From Aquibium carbonis (GTDB taxonomy: Bacteria; Pseudomonadota; Alphaproteobacteria; Rhizobiales; Rhizobiaceae), in assembly GCF_003970795.1 (NCBI RefSeq), contig NZ_RWKW01000034.1, positions 46,084 through 110,083 of the forward strand: 64,000 nt of DNA. The letters are read 5' to 3'. This document shows, in pieces, positions 38,008 through 46,754 of the stretch (its first letter is position 1; every line of letters begins with the position of its first letter). A program made the translations under genes and the position numbers. The notes below the pieces were generated by a model that was given only the letters and a program-made list of their open reading frames with translations, was not told where the DNA came from and made no database searches.

Positions 38008-38754
38008 ATGAATCCAGATCCAATTGCGAGCGAAGCATTGACACAGACATCACGCGAGAAAAGTCCGTCCAGACGGCAGTTCCTGACCCTTGCCGCGGCG
38101 TCGGCCGGCGCTTTGGCCCTGCCGGGCTGCACGACTGTCGACACGCAGGCCATCGCGCCTGCACCGATCAAGCCCGCGATCGATCCTTCATATCTTTCCA
38201 TGTATCGGGCCATGCCGGAGGAGGATTTTCCGATACCGGCCGTCGATCTTACGAGGGTCGACAGTCGCTTCTACCGGCAACTCGTCGACGACCCCACGGG
38301 CGAACGTCCGGGCACCGTCGTGGTCGATACGAGATCGTACTTCCTCTATCTCGTCCGACCCGATGGCAAGGCCATGAGGTACGGCGTCGGTCTCGGCCGC
38401 CAGGGATTTACGTGGTCGGGCGAGGGCGTCATCCAATGGAAGCAGCGCTGGCCCAAATGGACGCCTCCCGCCGAGATGATCGCGCGCCAGCCTGAACTCG
38501 AAAAATACAGCGCGGAAAATGGCGGCCAGCCGCCGGGGCTGGAAAACCCGCTCGGCGCCAGGGCGCTCTACATTTTCCAGAATGGCGAGGACACGCTCTA
38601 TCGCCTGCATGGCACGCCTGAATTCTGGACCATCGGACAGGCGGTCTCCAGCGGCTGCGTGCGTCTGATGAATCAGGACATCATCGACCTCTACGACCGC
38701 GTTGCAACGCCGACTCCAATCGTCGTTCGCAGCGGTTCCAGGGTCTTCGCATGA
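38008..38754 (+). CDS. L,D-transpeptidase, Tat-type lipoprotein
   Basis: 248 aa. N-terminus SRRQFLTLAAASAGALALPGC combines a twin-Arg signal and a lipobox. YkuD domain with VVDTRSYFLYLV, GVGLGRQGFTWSG and the catalytic HGTPE...SSGCVRLMNQD. It forms 3-3 peptidoglycan cross-links or anchors proteins. LspA should process it. Copper is known to inhibit L,D-transpeptidases through the active-site Cys, a link to the copper-handling genes here. Confidence 0.9.
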   Translation: MNPDPIASEALTQTSREKSPSRRQFLTLAAASAGALALPGCTTVDTQAIAPAPIKPAIDPSYLSMYRAMPEEDFPIPAVDLTRVDSRFYRQLVDDPTGERPGTVVVDTRSYFLYLVRPDGKAMRYGVGLGRQGFTWSGEGVIQWKQRWPKWTPPAEMIARQPELEKYSAENGGQPPGLENPLGARALYIFQNGEDTLYRLHGTPEFWTIGQAVSSGCVRLMNQDIIDLYDRVATPTPIVVRSGSRVFA

Positions 38755-38768
38755 GTGGAAGAATGAGC

Positions 38769-38790
38769 TTGCCTCTATAGGGGCTAGAGC
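38769..38790 (+). promoter_or_regulatory. MerR-type operator of the dsbA-ppi-ldt-czcO operon
   Basis: TTGCC then TCTATAG-GGG-CTAGAGC then TTGCAGAAT. It closely resembles the PbrR box. It sits 34 bp before the dsbA3 ATG and would give metal control of redox, folding and cell-wall genes. Confidence 0.7.
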
Positions 38791-38824
38791 TTGCAGAATT
38801 CAAGCTTACATAAGGAATCTGAAG

Positions 38825-39457
38825 ATGAAGCGTCGTCACTTTATCCTTGGTCTTCCGGCGCTCGCCGAGGCCATCCAATTTCCCACTCTGCTTGCCGCGC
38901 AGCCGATCTCGGAGCGGCTACTTGATCCCGGCGCCCTTCCCGAAAAGAGCTTCGGGCCGGAAAACGCTCCCGTGACAGTGATCGAGTATGCGTCGCTGAC
39001 CTGTCCTCACTGCCGGACCTTTCACGTCAACGTCTGGCCCGAGTTCAAGAAGAAATATGTCGATACCGGCCAGGTCCGGTTCATCATGCGGGAATTTCCG
39101 TTCGATCCGCGATCGTCGGCCGGCTTCATGCTCGCCAGGTGCTCGGGCGACGACAAGTGGTACGCCACCATCGACCTGCTCTACCGGTCCCAGGACAATT
39201 GGGCGCGCGTTCCGGACGGAACGGCGGCGCTGAAATCCCTGATGGGCATGACCGGAATGGACACGGCTCGCTTCGAGAGTTGCCTGCAGGATCAGGCGCT
39301 GCTCGAACAGGTCGCGGCAGTTGCGGAAGCCGGAAAGTCCTTCGGCGTGGATTCGACGCCGACGTTCTTCGTCAACGGCGAAATGCGAAAGGGCGCGCTC
39401 AGTCTCGAACAGTTCAGCGAGATCATCGATCCGTTGGTCGCTGAAGGCAATCAGTAA
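38825..39457 (+). CDS. DsbA-family oxidoreductase with CPHC active site (copy 3)
   Basis: 210 aa, signal peptide to about residue 25. Active site CPHC in YASLTCPHCRTFH and cis-Pro loop STPTFFVNGEM. This is the classic DsbA/DsbG-like pair, unlike the CEAC proteins elsewhere in the cargo. First gene of an operon with a parvulin, an L,D-transpeptidase and czcO2; probably oxidises or isomerises exported proteins. AAGGA lies about 9 bp before ATG 38825. Confidence 0.9.
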   Translation: MKRRHFILGLPALAEAIQFPTLLAAQPISERLLDPGALPEKSFGPENAPVTVIEYASLTCPHCRTFHVNVWPEFKKKYVDTGQVRFIMREFPFDPRSSAGFMLARCSGDDKWYATIDLLYRSQDNWARVPDGTAALKSLMGMTGMDTARFESCLQDQALLEQVAAVAEAGKSFGVDSTPTFFVNGEMRKGALSLEQFSEIIDPLVAEGNQ

Positions 39458-39468
39458 GGGAGGCTGCC

Positions 39469-40344
39469 ATGGGCGCACACAACTTCAAAACCAAACTCAC
39501 CGTTCGGCTGCTGGCTCTTGCGACCGTAGCAACCACGATTTTGACGCTCGCACCGTTGGCCTACAGTCAGGACAGCGAGGTCCTTGCCCGTGTCAACGGC
39601 AACGAGATCACGGCAGCAGACCTTGCCCTCGCCGAAGAGATGTACGCGCAGCAACTGGGCCAGATGCCCGAGGATGCAAAGCGCTCTGTTCTCGTCGATG
39701 CCCTGATCGAACTGCGGATCATCTCCGATGCCGCCCGAGCAGCGGGCGCCACAGACCAGGATGCATATAAACGGCAGATGGCGTTCTTCGAGGCACAGAC
39801 GTTGCGTTCGGTCTTCCTCGAGCAGCGGGTCGCCTCTGCGGTGACCGACGCAGCAGTAAGGGCAGCTTATGACGAGCAGGCAGGTAGGATTCCCGTCGTT
39901 CGAGAGCGCAGACTTCGGCACATTCTTCTTCAAAACGAAAACGAGGCGAAGGACGTCATCGAGGCACTCAAAGCAGGCCGCTCGTTCGCGGAATTGGCCG
40001 CAGAGCGCTCGACCGACGACGTCTCGAAAGCCAACGGAGGCGACCTGGGCTTCGTAGCGGAGGGACAAACCCTGCCGGAGGTCGACGCGGCAGCCGCCGC
40101 CCTGAAACCGGGCGAATTCACGCAGGAACCTGTCGCCAGCGCCTTCGGCTTCCATGTCGTCATGCTTGAGGAAGAGCGCAACAGACCGGCTCCGCCCTTC
40201 GAGACCATAGCACCCCAAATTCGGCAAGCTTTGGAAGCTGCCGAGGAGCAGAGGATCATCTCGGAAATTCGCTCTAGCGCCGAAATCGAAAAGCTCGTCC
40301 CTGATGTGTCGCCACCCCAGACGGAGGACGGGCATGATCACTAG
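39469..40344 (+). CDS. Periplasmic parvulin-type peptidyl-prolyl isomerase (SurA/PpiC-like)
   Basis: 291 aa with a signal peptide (about residues 1-33). An N-terminal SurA-like helical part (EVLARVNGNEITAADLALAEEMY) precedes the PpiC core: RLRHILLQNENEAKDVIEALKAGRSFAELA, GGDLGFVAEGQ and FGFHVVMLEEER. It folds exported proteins. It is 11 bp after dsbA3 and before the L,D-transpeptidase, consistent with helping that enzyme or outer-membrane proteins fold. Confidence 0.9.
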   Translation: MGAHNFKTKLTVRLLALATVATTILTLAPLAYSQDSEVLARVNGNEITAADLALAEEMYAQQLGQMPEDAKRSVLVDALIELRIISDAARAAGATDQDAYKRQMAFFEAQTLRSVFLEQRVASAVTDAAVRAAYDEQAGRIPVVRERRLRHILLQNENEAKDVIEALKAGRSFAELAAERSTDDVSKANGGDLGFVAEGQTLPEVDAAAAALKPGEFTQEPVASAFGFHVVMLEEERNRPAPPFETIAPQIRQALEAAEEQRIISEIRSSAEIEKLVPDVSPPQTEDGHDH

Positions 40345-40380
40345 GCGGCTCAACCTTCGCGGCACCAGCGAGGTGTCGCC

Positions 40381-40947
40381 ATGATCGATCGCAGGTCTTT
40401 CGGTCTGGGGATGCTGACACTCCTGTCATCATCCCGGTTCTCTGTCGCGGCAAAAGCCCCGAAGCCGTTCGAGTTGGATTCGCGTTTCCTGCCGCAAATC
40501 GTCGGCGTAGCCTATGACCAGCCGTCCGGCACAATCGTCGTCACACCGCACGACCGCTTTCTCTACCTAATGGAGGGTCAGGGTCTGGCGAGACGTTACG
40601 GCATAGGCGTCGGGCGAGCCGGCTTGGCCTTTTCCGGCTCCGCGGTCGTCGGACGCAAGGCCAAATGGCCGAGTTGGCGCCCAACCGACAACATGATCCG
40701 GCGCGATCCCAAAAAATATGCCAGATACGCGAAAGGGGTGCCCGGCGGACCGGGCAATCCTCTCGGGTCGCGAGCACTTTATCTCTATCGCGAGGGCCGC
40801 GACACTCTTTACCGGATCCACGGCACCACTGAGCCCTGGACGATCGGAAAGGCCGTTTCCAACGGCTGCATCCGCATGGTGAATGAGCATGTCGAGGATC
40901 TTTATGAACGTGTGCCCGTCGGAGCGCAGGTCGTGGTGGCGGGCTGA
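40381..40947 (+). CDS. L,D-transpeptidase (second YkuD enzyme)
   Basis: 188 aa with a signal-like N-terminus (IDRRSFGLGMLTLLSSSRF; RR suggests Tat). YkuD core VVTPHDRFLYLM, GIGVGRAGLAFSG and catalytic HGTTE...SNGCIRM. Resembles 38008 but lacks a lipobox, so it may be soluble in the periplasm. Its stop overlaps the czcO2 start (ATG 40947), so these two are coupled. Confidence 0.9.
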   Translation: MIDRRSFGLGMLTLLSSSRFSVAAKAPKPFELDSRFLPQIVGVAYDQPSGTIVVTPHDRFLYLMEGQGLARRYGIGVGRAGLAFSGSAVVGRKAKWPSWRPTDNMIRRDPKKYARYAKGVPGGPGNPLGSRALYLYREGRDTLYRIHGTTEPWTIGKAVSNGCIRMVNEHVEDLYERVPVGAQVVVAG

Positions 40948-42014
40948 TGCTACAGCCTGTTCTGGTCATCGGAGCTGGACAGGCAGGACTCGCTGCCGGT
41001 TATCACCTTCAGAAGGCCGGCGTGACTTTTGTCATCGTCGATGCCGGGCGCCGCATTGGGGACAACTGGCGCGCTCGATACGACGCGCTGACCCTGTTCA
41101 CCCCGCGCCAGTTCAGTTCGCTTCCGGGGCTCGAATTCATCGGCAATCGTGAACTCTATCCCGACCGCGACGAGTTTGCCGCTTATCTGGAAACCTACGC
41201 TGGACGCTTCGGGCTTCCCGTCCGGCTTGGGCATGCCGTCGCCCGCTTGGTTCAGATTGATGGTGGCGCCTTTGAAGCCACCTTCCAGAATGGTCAGACG
41301 ATTGAGGCATGCGATGTGATCGTGGCGACCGGCGGGTTTCAGGTTCCAATCGTTCCCGACCTCGTCGGTCGGTTTGGAAACGCGGTGTTGCAGCTCACCA
41401 GTGCGACCTACCGTAACCCCCAACAACTGCCGGACGGCCCTGTTCTGATCGTCGGAGACGGCGCCAGCGGCCGCGATATCGCCATCGAATGCCGGAAGCT
41501 GCAACCCGTCATTCTGGCGGCGGGCAAGCCGCGCAAACTGTTCCCCGAACGACTTTTGGGGAAGTCGATCTGGTGGTGGCTGGACCTCACCGGAGCGCTG
41601 AGAGCGCCGGCCGATTCATGGATCGGCCGGCGGCTGAAACGTGCAGATGCGTTTCCGGATCGGGCTAACGGCAACGCGAGCCTGGAGAAACGGGGCATAC
41701 GCATTGTTCCCCGGCTCGTGGATGCGTCCGGCAATGAGGCGCGTTTTGCAGATGGAAGTTCGGCGAACATCCGCACCGTTATCTGGGCGGTTGGCTATCG
41801 GGACGACAGCTCATGGCTAAAGGTGCCCGAAGCGACTGATCAGAATGGAATGTTCCTCCATAGGGAAGGGGTCTCACCCATGAAGGGGCTCTACTTTGTC
41901 GGACGGCCTTGGCAGCGCAACCGCGCTTCGGCGCTGATCATGGGCGCGGGACCGGATGCCGAGCAGATCGTTGCCCAACTACTCGGGCACAGACAAGAAG
42001 CGGCGGCTAGATAA
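40947..42014 (+). CDS. czcO: CzcO-like flavoprotein monooxygenase, intact copy
   Basis: 355 aa. FAD site VIGAGQAGLAAGYHL near residue 6, GDNWRARYDALTLFTPR, second nucleotide site VLIVGDGASGRDIAI near residue 167, and C-terminal GRPWQRNRASALIMGAG. It is a diverged full-length relative of the IS-split copy at 6335-9175 and could supply the lost activity. CzcO-type proteins accompany CDF transporters; the substrate is unknown. Last gene of the metal-controlled dsbA3 operon. Confidence 0.9.
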   Translation: MLQPVLVIGAGQAGLAAGYHLQKAGVTFVIVDAGRRIGDNWRARYDALTLFTPRQFSSLPGLEFIGNRELYPDRDEFAAYLETYAGRFGLPVRLGHAVARLVQIDGGAFEATFQNGQTIEACDVIVATGGFQVPIVPDLVGRFGNAVLQLTSATYRNPQQLPDGPVLIVGDGASGRDIAIECRKLQPVILAAGKPRKLFPERLLGKSIWWWLDLTGALRAPADSWIGRRLKRADAFPDRANGNASLEKRGIRIVPRLVDASGNEARFADGSSANIRTVIWAVGYRDDSSWLKVPEATDQNGMFLHREGVSPMKGLYFVGRPWQRNRASALIMGAGPDAEQIVAQLLGHRQEAAAR

Positions 42015-42073
42015 CGGAACGGAGCCCCCGAGTGGCTGTTGGGAATGAAAAATCAAAGGGCTGACAAAGTCTT

Positions 42074-42260
42074 TTGGGCCTTGTCCGGTTGTCCCTCTAT
42101 GGCGTGGGCACGATCATCGGGGCAGGTATCTATTCCGTGATCGCGCCTGCTGCCGGGGCTGCCGGCTATGGCGTTTTGGCTGAGCTTCCTGCTCGCGGCG
42201 GTCATCTCAAGCTTTTCGGGTCTTTCCTACGCAGAAATCGCTTCCGCGCTTCCGGGCGCT
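42074..42260 (+). pseudogene. 5' remnant of an APC-family amino-acid permease gene
   Basis: LGLVRLSLYGVGTIIGAGIYSVIAPAAGAAGYGV in one frame, then LSFLLAAVISSFSGLSYAEIASALPGA in the next, is the first two spans of an APC permease with one frameshift. It is cut off before the convergent DsbA-like gene. CzcO genes are often followed by such a permease, so this is a decayed neighbour. Confidence 0.65.
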
Positions 42261-42300
42261 ATCTACAGCCCAATTTCCGATTTGATCGGGACCGAGGAAC

Positions 42301-43041
42301 TCACTTACGGGTCTTCTCAATCGCATCCTGCAAGGGCTCCTTCCCAACCGCCCCCATGATGACCTGATCTCCGACAATGAAGGATGGCGTGCCGGTGAGG
42401 CCAAGCCGCTGCGCAAGTGAGAGATTCGAAGAGATGATGGCCTCGATCTCCCCAGACCTCATCTCTTCCTCGATCCGCTTCCGATCCAGTCCCATTTCCT
42501 CTGCTAGCGCTAAGGCACGACCGGCATTGATCTGTCCCTGCACGCCAATCAGCCGTGTGTGAAATTCCTGAGCAGCCGACTCTCCTTCCAATCGCTTCAC
42601 GGAAAGGGCAACTTTCGCAGCTTCAACCGACGCGGGTCCTAGTATCGGAAAGTCCTTCAGAACGACACGGAGGCCCGCATCTTCAGCGACGAGGGCTTTG
42701 ACATCGGGAGCTGCACGTTTGCAGTACCCGCAATTGAAGTCGAAGAACTCGACGAGGGTGACGTCCCCATCCGGATTGCCCAGGAATACATCGTTGTCGG
42801 ACCGAAGCAACGCGTCTGTCTCAGCCGCAACAACTGCAGTCCTGGCTTCGGCCTGTGCCGCTTCAGACCGATTTTGGAGTTCAGTCAGCGCATCCCCGAT
42901 AATTTCGGGATTCTGCAAGATGTATTCACGGACGATCTTCTCGACTTCATTGCGATCGACCGACTGAGCGAGAGCGGTCGACGACGCCAGCAACAGCCCG
43001 ATACTGAAGCAGCCGAAGCGCACGATCTGGGAGTTGGACAA
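42301..43041 (-). CDS. DsbA-like thioredoxin-fold protein with CGYC site (copy 4)
   Basis: 246 aa, signal peptide (to about LLASSTALAQ). An N-terminal helical domain (VEKIVREYILQNPEIIGDALTEL) precedes the thioredoxin fold with FFDFNCGYCKRAAPD and the cis-Pro loop GTPSFIVGDQ. The Com1/ScsC/BdbD-like layout suggests an oligomeric isomerase; ScsC-type proteins are linked to copper tolerance. TTG 43041 is favoured because of the upstream GGGGCG and the signal peptide. It is 35 bp downstream of the cell-wall hydrolase. Confidence 0.85.
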   Translation of the reverse strand: MSNSQIVRFGCFSIGLLLASSTALAQSVDRNEVEKIVREYILQNPEIIGDALTELQNRSEAAQAEARTAVVAAETDALLRSDNDVFLGNPDGDVTLVEFFDFNCGYCKRAAPDVKALVAEDAGLRVVLKDFPILGPASVEAAKVALSVKRLEGESAAQEFHTRLIGVQGQINAGRALALAEEMGLDRKRIEEEMRSGEIEAIISSNLSLAQRLGLTGTPSFIVGDQVIMGAVGKEPLQDAIEKTRK

Positions 43042-43076
43042 TGTTTCGCCCCTTTGGCTACATGGATTGAGAAAAT

Positions 43077-44219
43077 CTAGCTCCAGCCACCGCCGAACGT
43101 GCGATAGAAAATATGCGACCCAATCTGGGTCATCCGCTCCATTGAACGCGCCCACACCGGGCTAACATAGGTGGCATTGTAGTGCGTTGACGAAGCTACC
43201 TCCGACAGGAAAATTTTTCCGCCACTGACTGCCATTGCCACATCCTTGGCGATCTCAAACGCGCGGCGATCTGCAACGATGTCGGGAATTCCGTCGCAGG
43301 CAAATGAGAACTGGCATTTGTTGAGCCAATCCTGGTTCTGATAGACGACGCCGCATACGCTTTCCGGATACGCTGGATTTCTCACGCGGTTCAGGATTAC
43401 CTGCGCAACGGCTGCCTGCCCTTCGACTTTTTCACCCCGAGCCTCAAAATAGATCGCGGTTGCCAAACACTCCTGCTGCGCGGTGGAAAAAACACTTGCC
43501 GGCAGCGGTTCCCTCATCCACGGATGATCGCCTTCAACCGTCGGGGGCACAAATCGACCGGAACTTTCTGCGGAACCTAGCAGCGCATCGAATGGCGCCT
43601 TCATGGCATGTAAGGGATCATCCGGGACATAAGCGGTGGCGAGAATATCGGCGCCGTTGTTGTTGACCAAATCCGCGAGAATGGCTGGCACGCCCACCAA
43701 ACGATCATCCTCCGGGCGGTGGAATGTTGAAACCGCGGAGAGAATTTCAGGATCTGAACCTACCGTAAACCCCGCCAGAGAGTTGGGAGCGTCGGATTGT
43801 GACGCAAAAAGCCAAGCCGCAAGTTCGGGTCCATCGTCGGCGAACCTCGATCCGCTAAGCGCCACACGCCTCACGAGCCTAGAACCTTTGTCTTCAGCGA
43901 CTACGCGCTGTCGCCCTGCACTGTGCTCCACGCTAGCTCGAAGCGCAGAGCGCTTACCCGCAGAGATAGTCCCCAAACCATCTGAAGCGGTGCTGAGCGC
44001 CAACCGGAGTTCTTGTAAATGGGAACACGCATCTGCGCCTTTCGGCTGCATGGTCCATTCTTCGGCTGTAGCCGCGACTATGGAATCCGAGACAATATCT
44101 TGAACAGCAATGGGCGAAGCGAAGCCGAAACTGAACCAGCAAGCACAGAGCAGCGCCAGCACTTTTCCTCGATGAGAGGTGGATGGGTTGTGTCCACCGG
44201 ACTTCAGTTTCGCCATCAA
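43077..44219 (-). CDS. Cell-wall hydrolase (SleB/Hydrolase_2 family)
   Basis: 380 aa with a signal peptide or anchor (about residues 18-35). The C-terminal Hydrolase_2 domain has QECLATAIYFEARGEKVEGQAAVAQVILNRV with the catalytic Glu, then CGVVYQNQ, CQFSFACDG and ATHYNATYVSPVW-like AS..THYNATYVSP. It cleaves peptidoglycan as a lytic transglycosylase-type or amidase enzyme. The 200-residue N-terminal part is not recognised. In operon with the DsbA-like gene, which might form its disulfides. Confidence 0.85.
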   Translation of the reverse strand: MMAKLKSGGHNPSTSHRGKVLALLCACWFSFGFASPIAVQDIVSDSIVAATAEEWTMQPKGADACSHLQELRLALSTASDGLGTISAGKRSALRASVEHSAGRQRVVAEDKGSRLVRRVALSGSRFADDGPELAAWLFASQSDAPNSLAGFTVGSDPEILSAVSTFHRPEDDRLVGVPAILADLVNNNGADILATAYVPDDPLHAMKAPFDALLGSAESSGRFVPPTVEGDHPWMREPLPASVFSTAQQECLATAIYFEARGEKVEGQAAVAQVILNRVRNPAYPESVCGVVYQNQDWLNKCQFSFACDGIPDIVADRRAFEIAKDVAMAVSGGKIFLSEVASSTHYNATYVSPVWARSMERMTQIGSHIFYRTFGGGWS

Positions 44220-44426
44220 AATCCGACCTCTTTAAGGGAACCTCACAAGGAATCAGAATGAATTGTTAACCTTGATGGAGCGTTAATGGCATACCCCAGT
44301 AACGCGTCGAAATGACACGGTGCAATGGTGCGATCGGCCATTGAACCTCCAGTTGGTGCGGCGGGTATGAGCAAGCTCCAATGACGCTACTTCACCAACT
44401 CGACTCGCGAAGCGGGAACCAGAATA

Positions 44427-45152
44427 GTGATCGACGTATCGGCAATCGGACTCTTGACCGCAATGGTGGCGGGCGCCGTATCTTTCATATCGCCGTGCGT
44501 GCTGCCTTTGGTGCCAGGCTATCTCTCTTTCGTATCCAGTGGCGTCGATCCCGCGTCAACACGCCTTGCCGACCGCGTTCGTATCGTCTGGTCGGCAATG
44601 TTCTTCATTGCCGGGTTTACAACAATTTTCGTGCTCCTTGGGCTCGGTGCTCAAGTACTCGGAGGAATCCTCCTACGTTATAGCTTCGAGGCGAACATAT
44701 TGGGCGGAGCATTGCTGATTGGCTTCGGCCTGATAATGACAGGCGTGTTTCGTTTGCCTCTTCTCATGCGGGATTTTCGCATGGCGGGACCACAGGTCGT
44801 AGCCGGTCCAGCAGGTGCATATACCTTGGGGCTGGCATTTGCCTTCGGTTGGACGCCGTGCATTGGTCCGGTTTTGGGCTCGATCCTAACTGTGACTGCA
44901 GTGTCGGCGGGAAGCGGGACAATTCTGCTGGCCGCCTATGGGCTTGGCCTGGGAATCCCCTTCCTTGCAGTAGCGCTCGCGTTCGGTAGCATCGCTGCAT
45001 ATCTAAAGCGCGCCCGATATGCCGGGCATATCCTCAACATGGTCGCGGGCTGCGTGATGATTGCCATGGGCCTGCTGATGATGACAGGACGCCTGACGCT
45101 GATCGCATTCTGGTTGCTGGAACGCTTCCCCGGACTTGGCTACATCGGTTGA
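44427..45152 (+). CDS. ccdA: CcdA-type thiol/disulfide membrane transporter (copy 2)
   Basis: 241 aa, six spans. Redox Cys in SFISPCVLPLVPGY and FGWTPCIGPVLGS. GTG 44427 start. Paralogue of the Tn3-borne copy. A degenerate MerR-like half-site (TTGAA at 44341, CCTCCAG next) lies upstream. It would supply electrons to DsbA-, Sco- or BTLCP-type thiol proteins. Confidence 0.92.
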   Translation: MIDVSAIGLLTAMVAGAVSFISPCVLPLVPGYLSFVSSGVDPASTRLADRVRIVWSAMFFIAGFTTIFVLLGLGAQVLGGILLRYSFEANILGGALLIGFGLIMTGVFRLPLLMRDFRMAGPQVVAGPAGAYTLGLAFAFGWTPCIGPVLGSILTVTAVSAGSGTILLAAYGLGLGIPFLAVALAFGSIAAYLKRARYAGHILNMVAGCVMIAMGLLMMTGRLTLIAFWLLERFPGLGYIG

Positions 45153-45277
45153 ACTCGACGCCAATCCGACACCGTCTGAGCCGGCAATATGTCTAGGCTG
45201 GCTGCGCTTCTGCTGCGTCGACGCTCGGCGAACGACATCGGATCGCGCAAGCGATGCTTGCGTTCCGTGAACTTGCG

Positions 45278-45877
45278 CTAATGAAGCGATCCAACCAACG
45301 GCGCATCTCCTTCTCGTATAGACACCCAGCGCCCGGTATGATTGGTCGCTTGCCGTTTGAGATAGATGTATCCAGTTTCATCCCAATTCAGAACACGGTC
45401 CGTGAGATTGTCCAGGATAACATCGCCGAGATCGGTGCGAACGGTGAGAACCGCGTGACCCTCGCCATTTGGTCGACGCAGAACCGTCAGCAACAGATTT
45501 GATGCCGAAACTCCATCCTTCATGAGTGTCCGGCGCTTGGCCAGCACATAATCTTCACAATCACCGGCATCAACCGGATAGGTCCAATACTCCGCCTGAC
45601 CGTACAGTTCTTGATCGCTCTTGGGTTTCACGGCCTTGTTAATGGATACGGTGAGTTCTTCCAGTCGCTGCACAAGTGCATCCGACATATTCAACGGCGT
45701 CAGATCACGCGAACGGACTGAACACTCAGCCGGCTTTCGTTTGCAGAATTCGTAATGGCCAATCGGTTGAGACGTCAAACTGCCTGTGACCATCGTTGAA
45801 GGGTGTGCCTGCGCCGCAAATCCCGACATGGCAACCGTCGAAATGACCGCAAAAAGGTTCAGCAAACGCTTCAGCAT
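45278..45877 (-). CDS. BTLCP: periplasmic transglutaminase-like cysteine peptidase (copy 2)
   Basis: 199 aa, signal peptide (to about GFAAQA). Same fold as 35298: QPIGHYEFCKRKPAECS, catalytic GDCEDYVLAKRRTL, NGEGHAVLTVRTDLGD and ILDNLTDRV. Reads against ccdA2. The ribosome site GGGGGA precedes ATG 45877, but without the perfect hairpin seen at copy 1. The duplication suggests the peptidase is a core function of the cargo. Confidence 0.87.
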   Translation of the reverse strand: MLKRLLNLFAVISTVAMSGFAAQAHPSTMVTGSLTSQPIGHYEFCKRKPAECSVRSRDLTPLNMSDALVQRLEELTVSINKAVKPKSDQELYGQAEYWTYPVDAGDCEDYVLAKRRTLMKDGVSASNLLLTVLRRPNGEGHAVLTVRTDLGDVILDNLTDRVLNWDETGYIYLKRQATNHTGRWVSIREGDAPLVGSLH

Positions 45878-46023
45878 GTGGTCCCCCGAACGCGCCCTGT
45901 TAACACTTGTTACCGAAACCCTAACAACTCCTTCGCTCGCGGTCTATTGCAAGGCCGCAACACTTCCGTGTGGTCGTGAGCTTTCGGCCGCACAAAATTT
46001 CACAGTACGAGCAAACCGAGGCC

Positions 46024-46045
46024 TTGAAGCTCACCCCACTAGAGG
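46024..46045 (+). promoter_or_regulatory. MerR-type site upstream of lspA2
   Basis: TTGAA then GCTCACC-CCA-CTAGAGG then a weak -10 region. The left half is degenerate, but the TTGAA and right half match the other cargo sites. 39 bp before the lspA2 ATG. Confidence 0.45.
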
Positions 46046-46084
46046 GAGGAGGATCAACGTTCTTTGACCTGAGGAATACTTTCC

Positions 46085-46570
46085 ATGAAGCAAAACTCCC
46101 GCAGCGCTCGCATTGTGCTAGGTGCGCTCTGCGTGCTCGCCGCATTCTCGCTCGATCAAATTACTAAGACACTGATTGTCGAGATCATCATGCAACCGCC
46201 TCGGGTCATATACATCACGAACTTCCTCAACATAACACTGGGTTACAATGAGGGAATCAGCTTCGGATTATTTTCTGAGACCTTTCGACAGAGGCCTTTT
46301 CTACTAATATATCTATCATCTGCGATTGCACTGACAATGCTAATCTGGATGATTTTAGCCACGCACCGCGTTGAGACCGCAGCACTTGGGTTGTTGGCGG
46401 GAGGTGCCGCCGGAAACATATACGATCGAATCGAGAGGGGCCGCGTCACAGACTTCATAGATTTCCATATCGGCTCATGGCACTGGCCTGCCTTCAATAT
46501 CGCTGATGTGGCCGTTGTGTCTGGCGCCCTGTTGCTGATCTTCGCATCGTTTCTCCAAACTCGAACCTGA
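46085..46570 (+). CDS. lspA: Lipoprotein signal peptidase (copy 2)
   Basis: 161 aa, four spans. Catalytic Asp regions GGAAGNIYDRIERGRVTDFIDF and FNIADVAVVSGA. Diverged from the copy at 9172. Two LspA copies on one element, with at least two cargo lipoproteins (36556, 38008), argue that lipoprotein processing matters to the cargo. Confidence 0.93.
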   Translation: MKQNSRSARIVLGALCVLAAFSLDQITKTLIVEIIMQPPRVIYITNFLNITLGYNEGISFGLFSETFRQRPFLLIYLSSAIALTMLIWMILATHRVETAALGLLAGGAAGNIYDRIERGRVTDFIDFHIGSWHWPAFNIADVAVVSGALLLIFASFLQTRT

Positions 46571-46638
46571 ATGGCCTGACACCGGGGCCTCGAATGCGCT
46601 GCTTCCGAGCATTTCGAGCGAGTTCTGAGCCTTGAGGC

Positions 46639-46660
46639 TTGAATCTCAAGGGGCTTGAGG
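46639..46660 (+). promoter_or_regulatory. MerR-type site upstream of lysR
   Basis: TTGAA then TCTCAAG-GGG-CTTGAGG then TGTTACGAG. From GCTTGAGG to TGTTAC it is base-for-base the same as the petB site at 22636. 95 bp before the lysR start. Confidence 0.55.
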
Positions 46661-46754
46661 TGTTACGAGCCCTAAGGCTCCCAAAGCGGAATGCTTGTCC
46701 TGCCAGACGAAGGAGCGAAAGACAGATGGGAGGATGTTTTAAAAGGAGGAATCG

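Noticed and set aside
44341..44375. A MerR-type operator upstream of ccdA2
   Set aside because: TTGAA and a CCTCCAG left half are present, but the right half (GTGCGGC) does not pair with it, so it was not annotated as a site.
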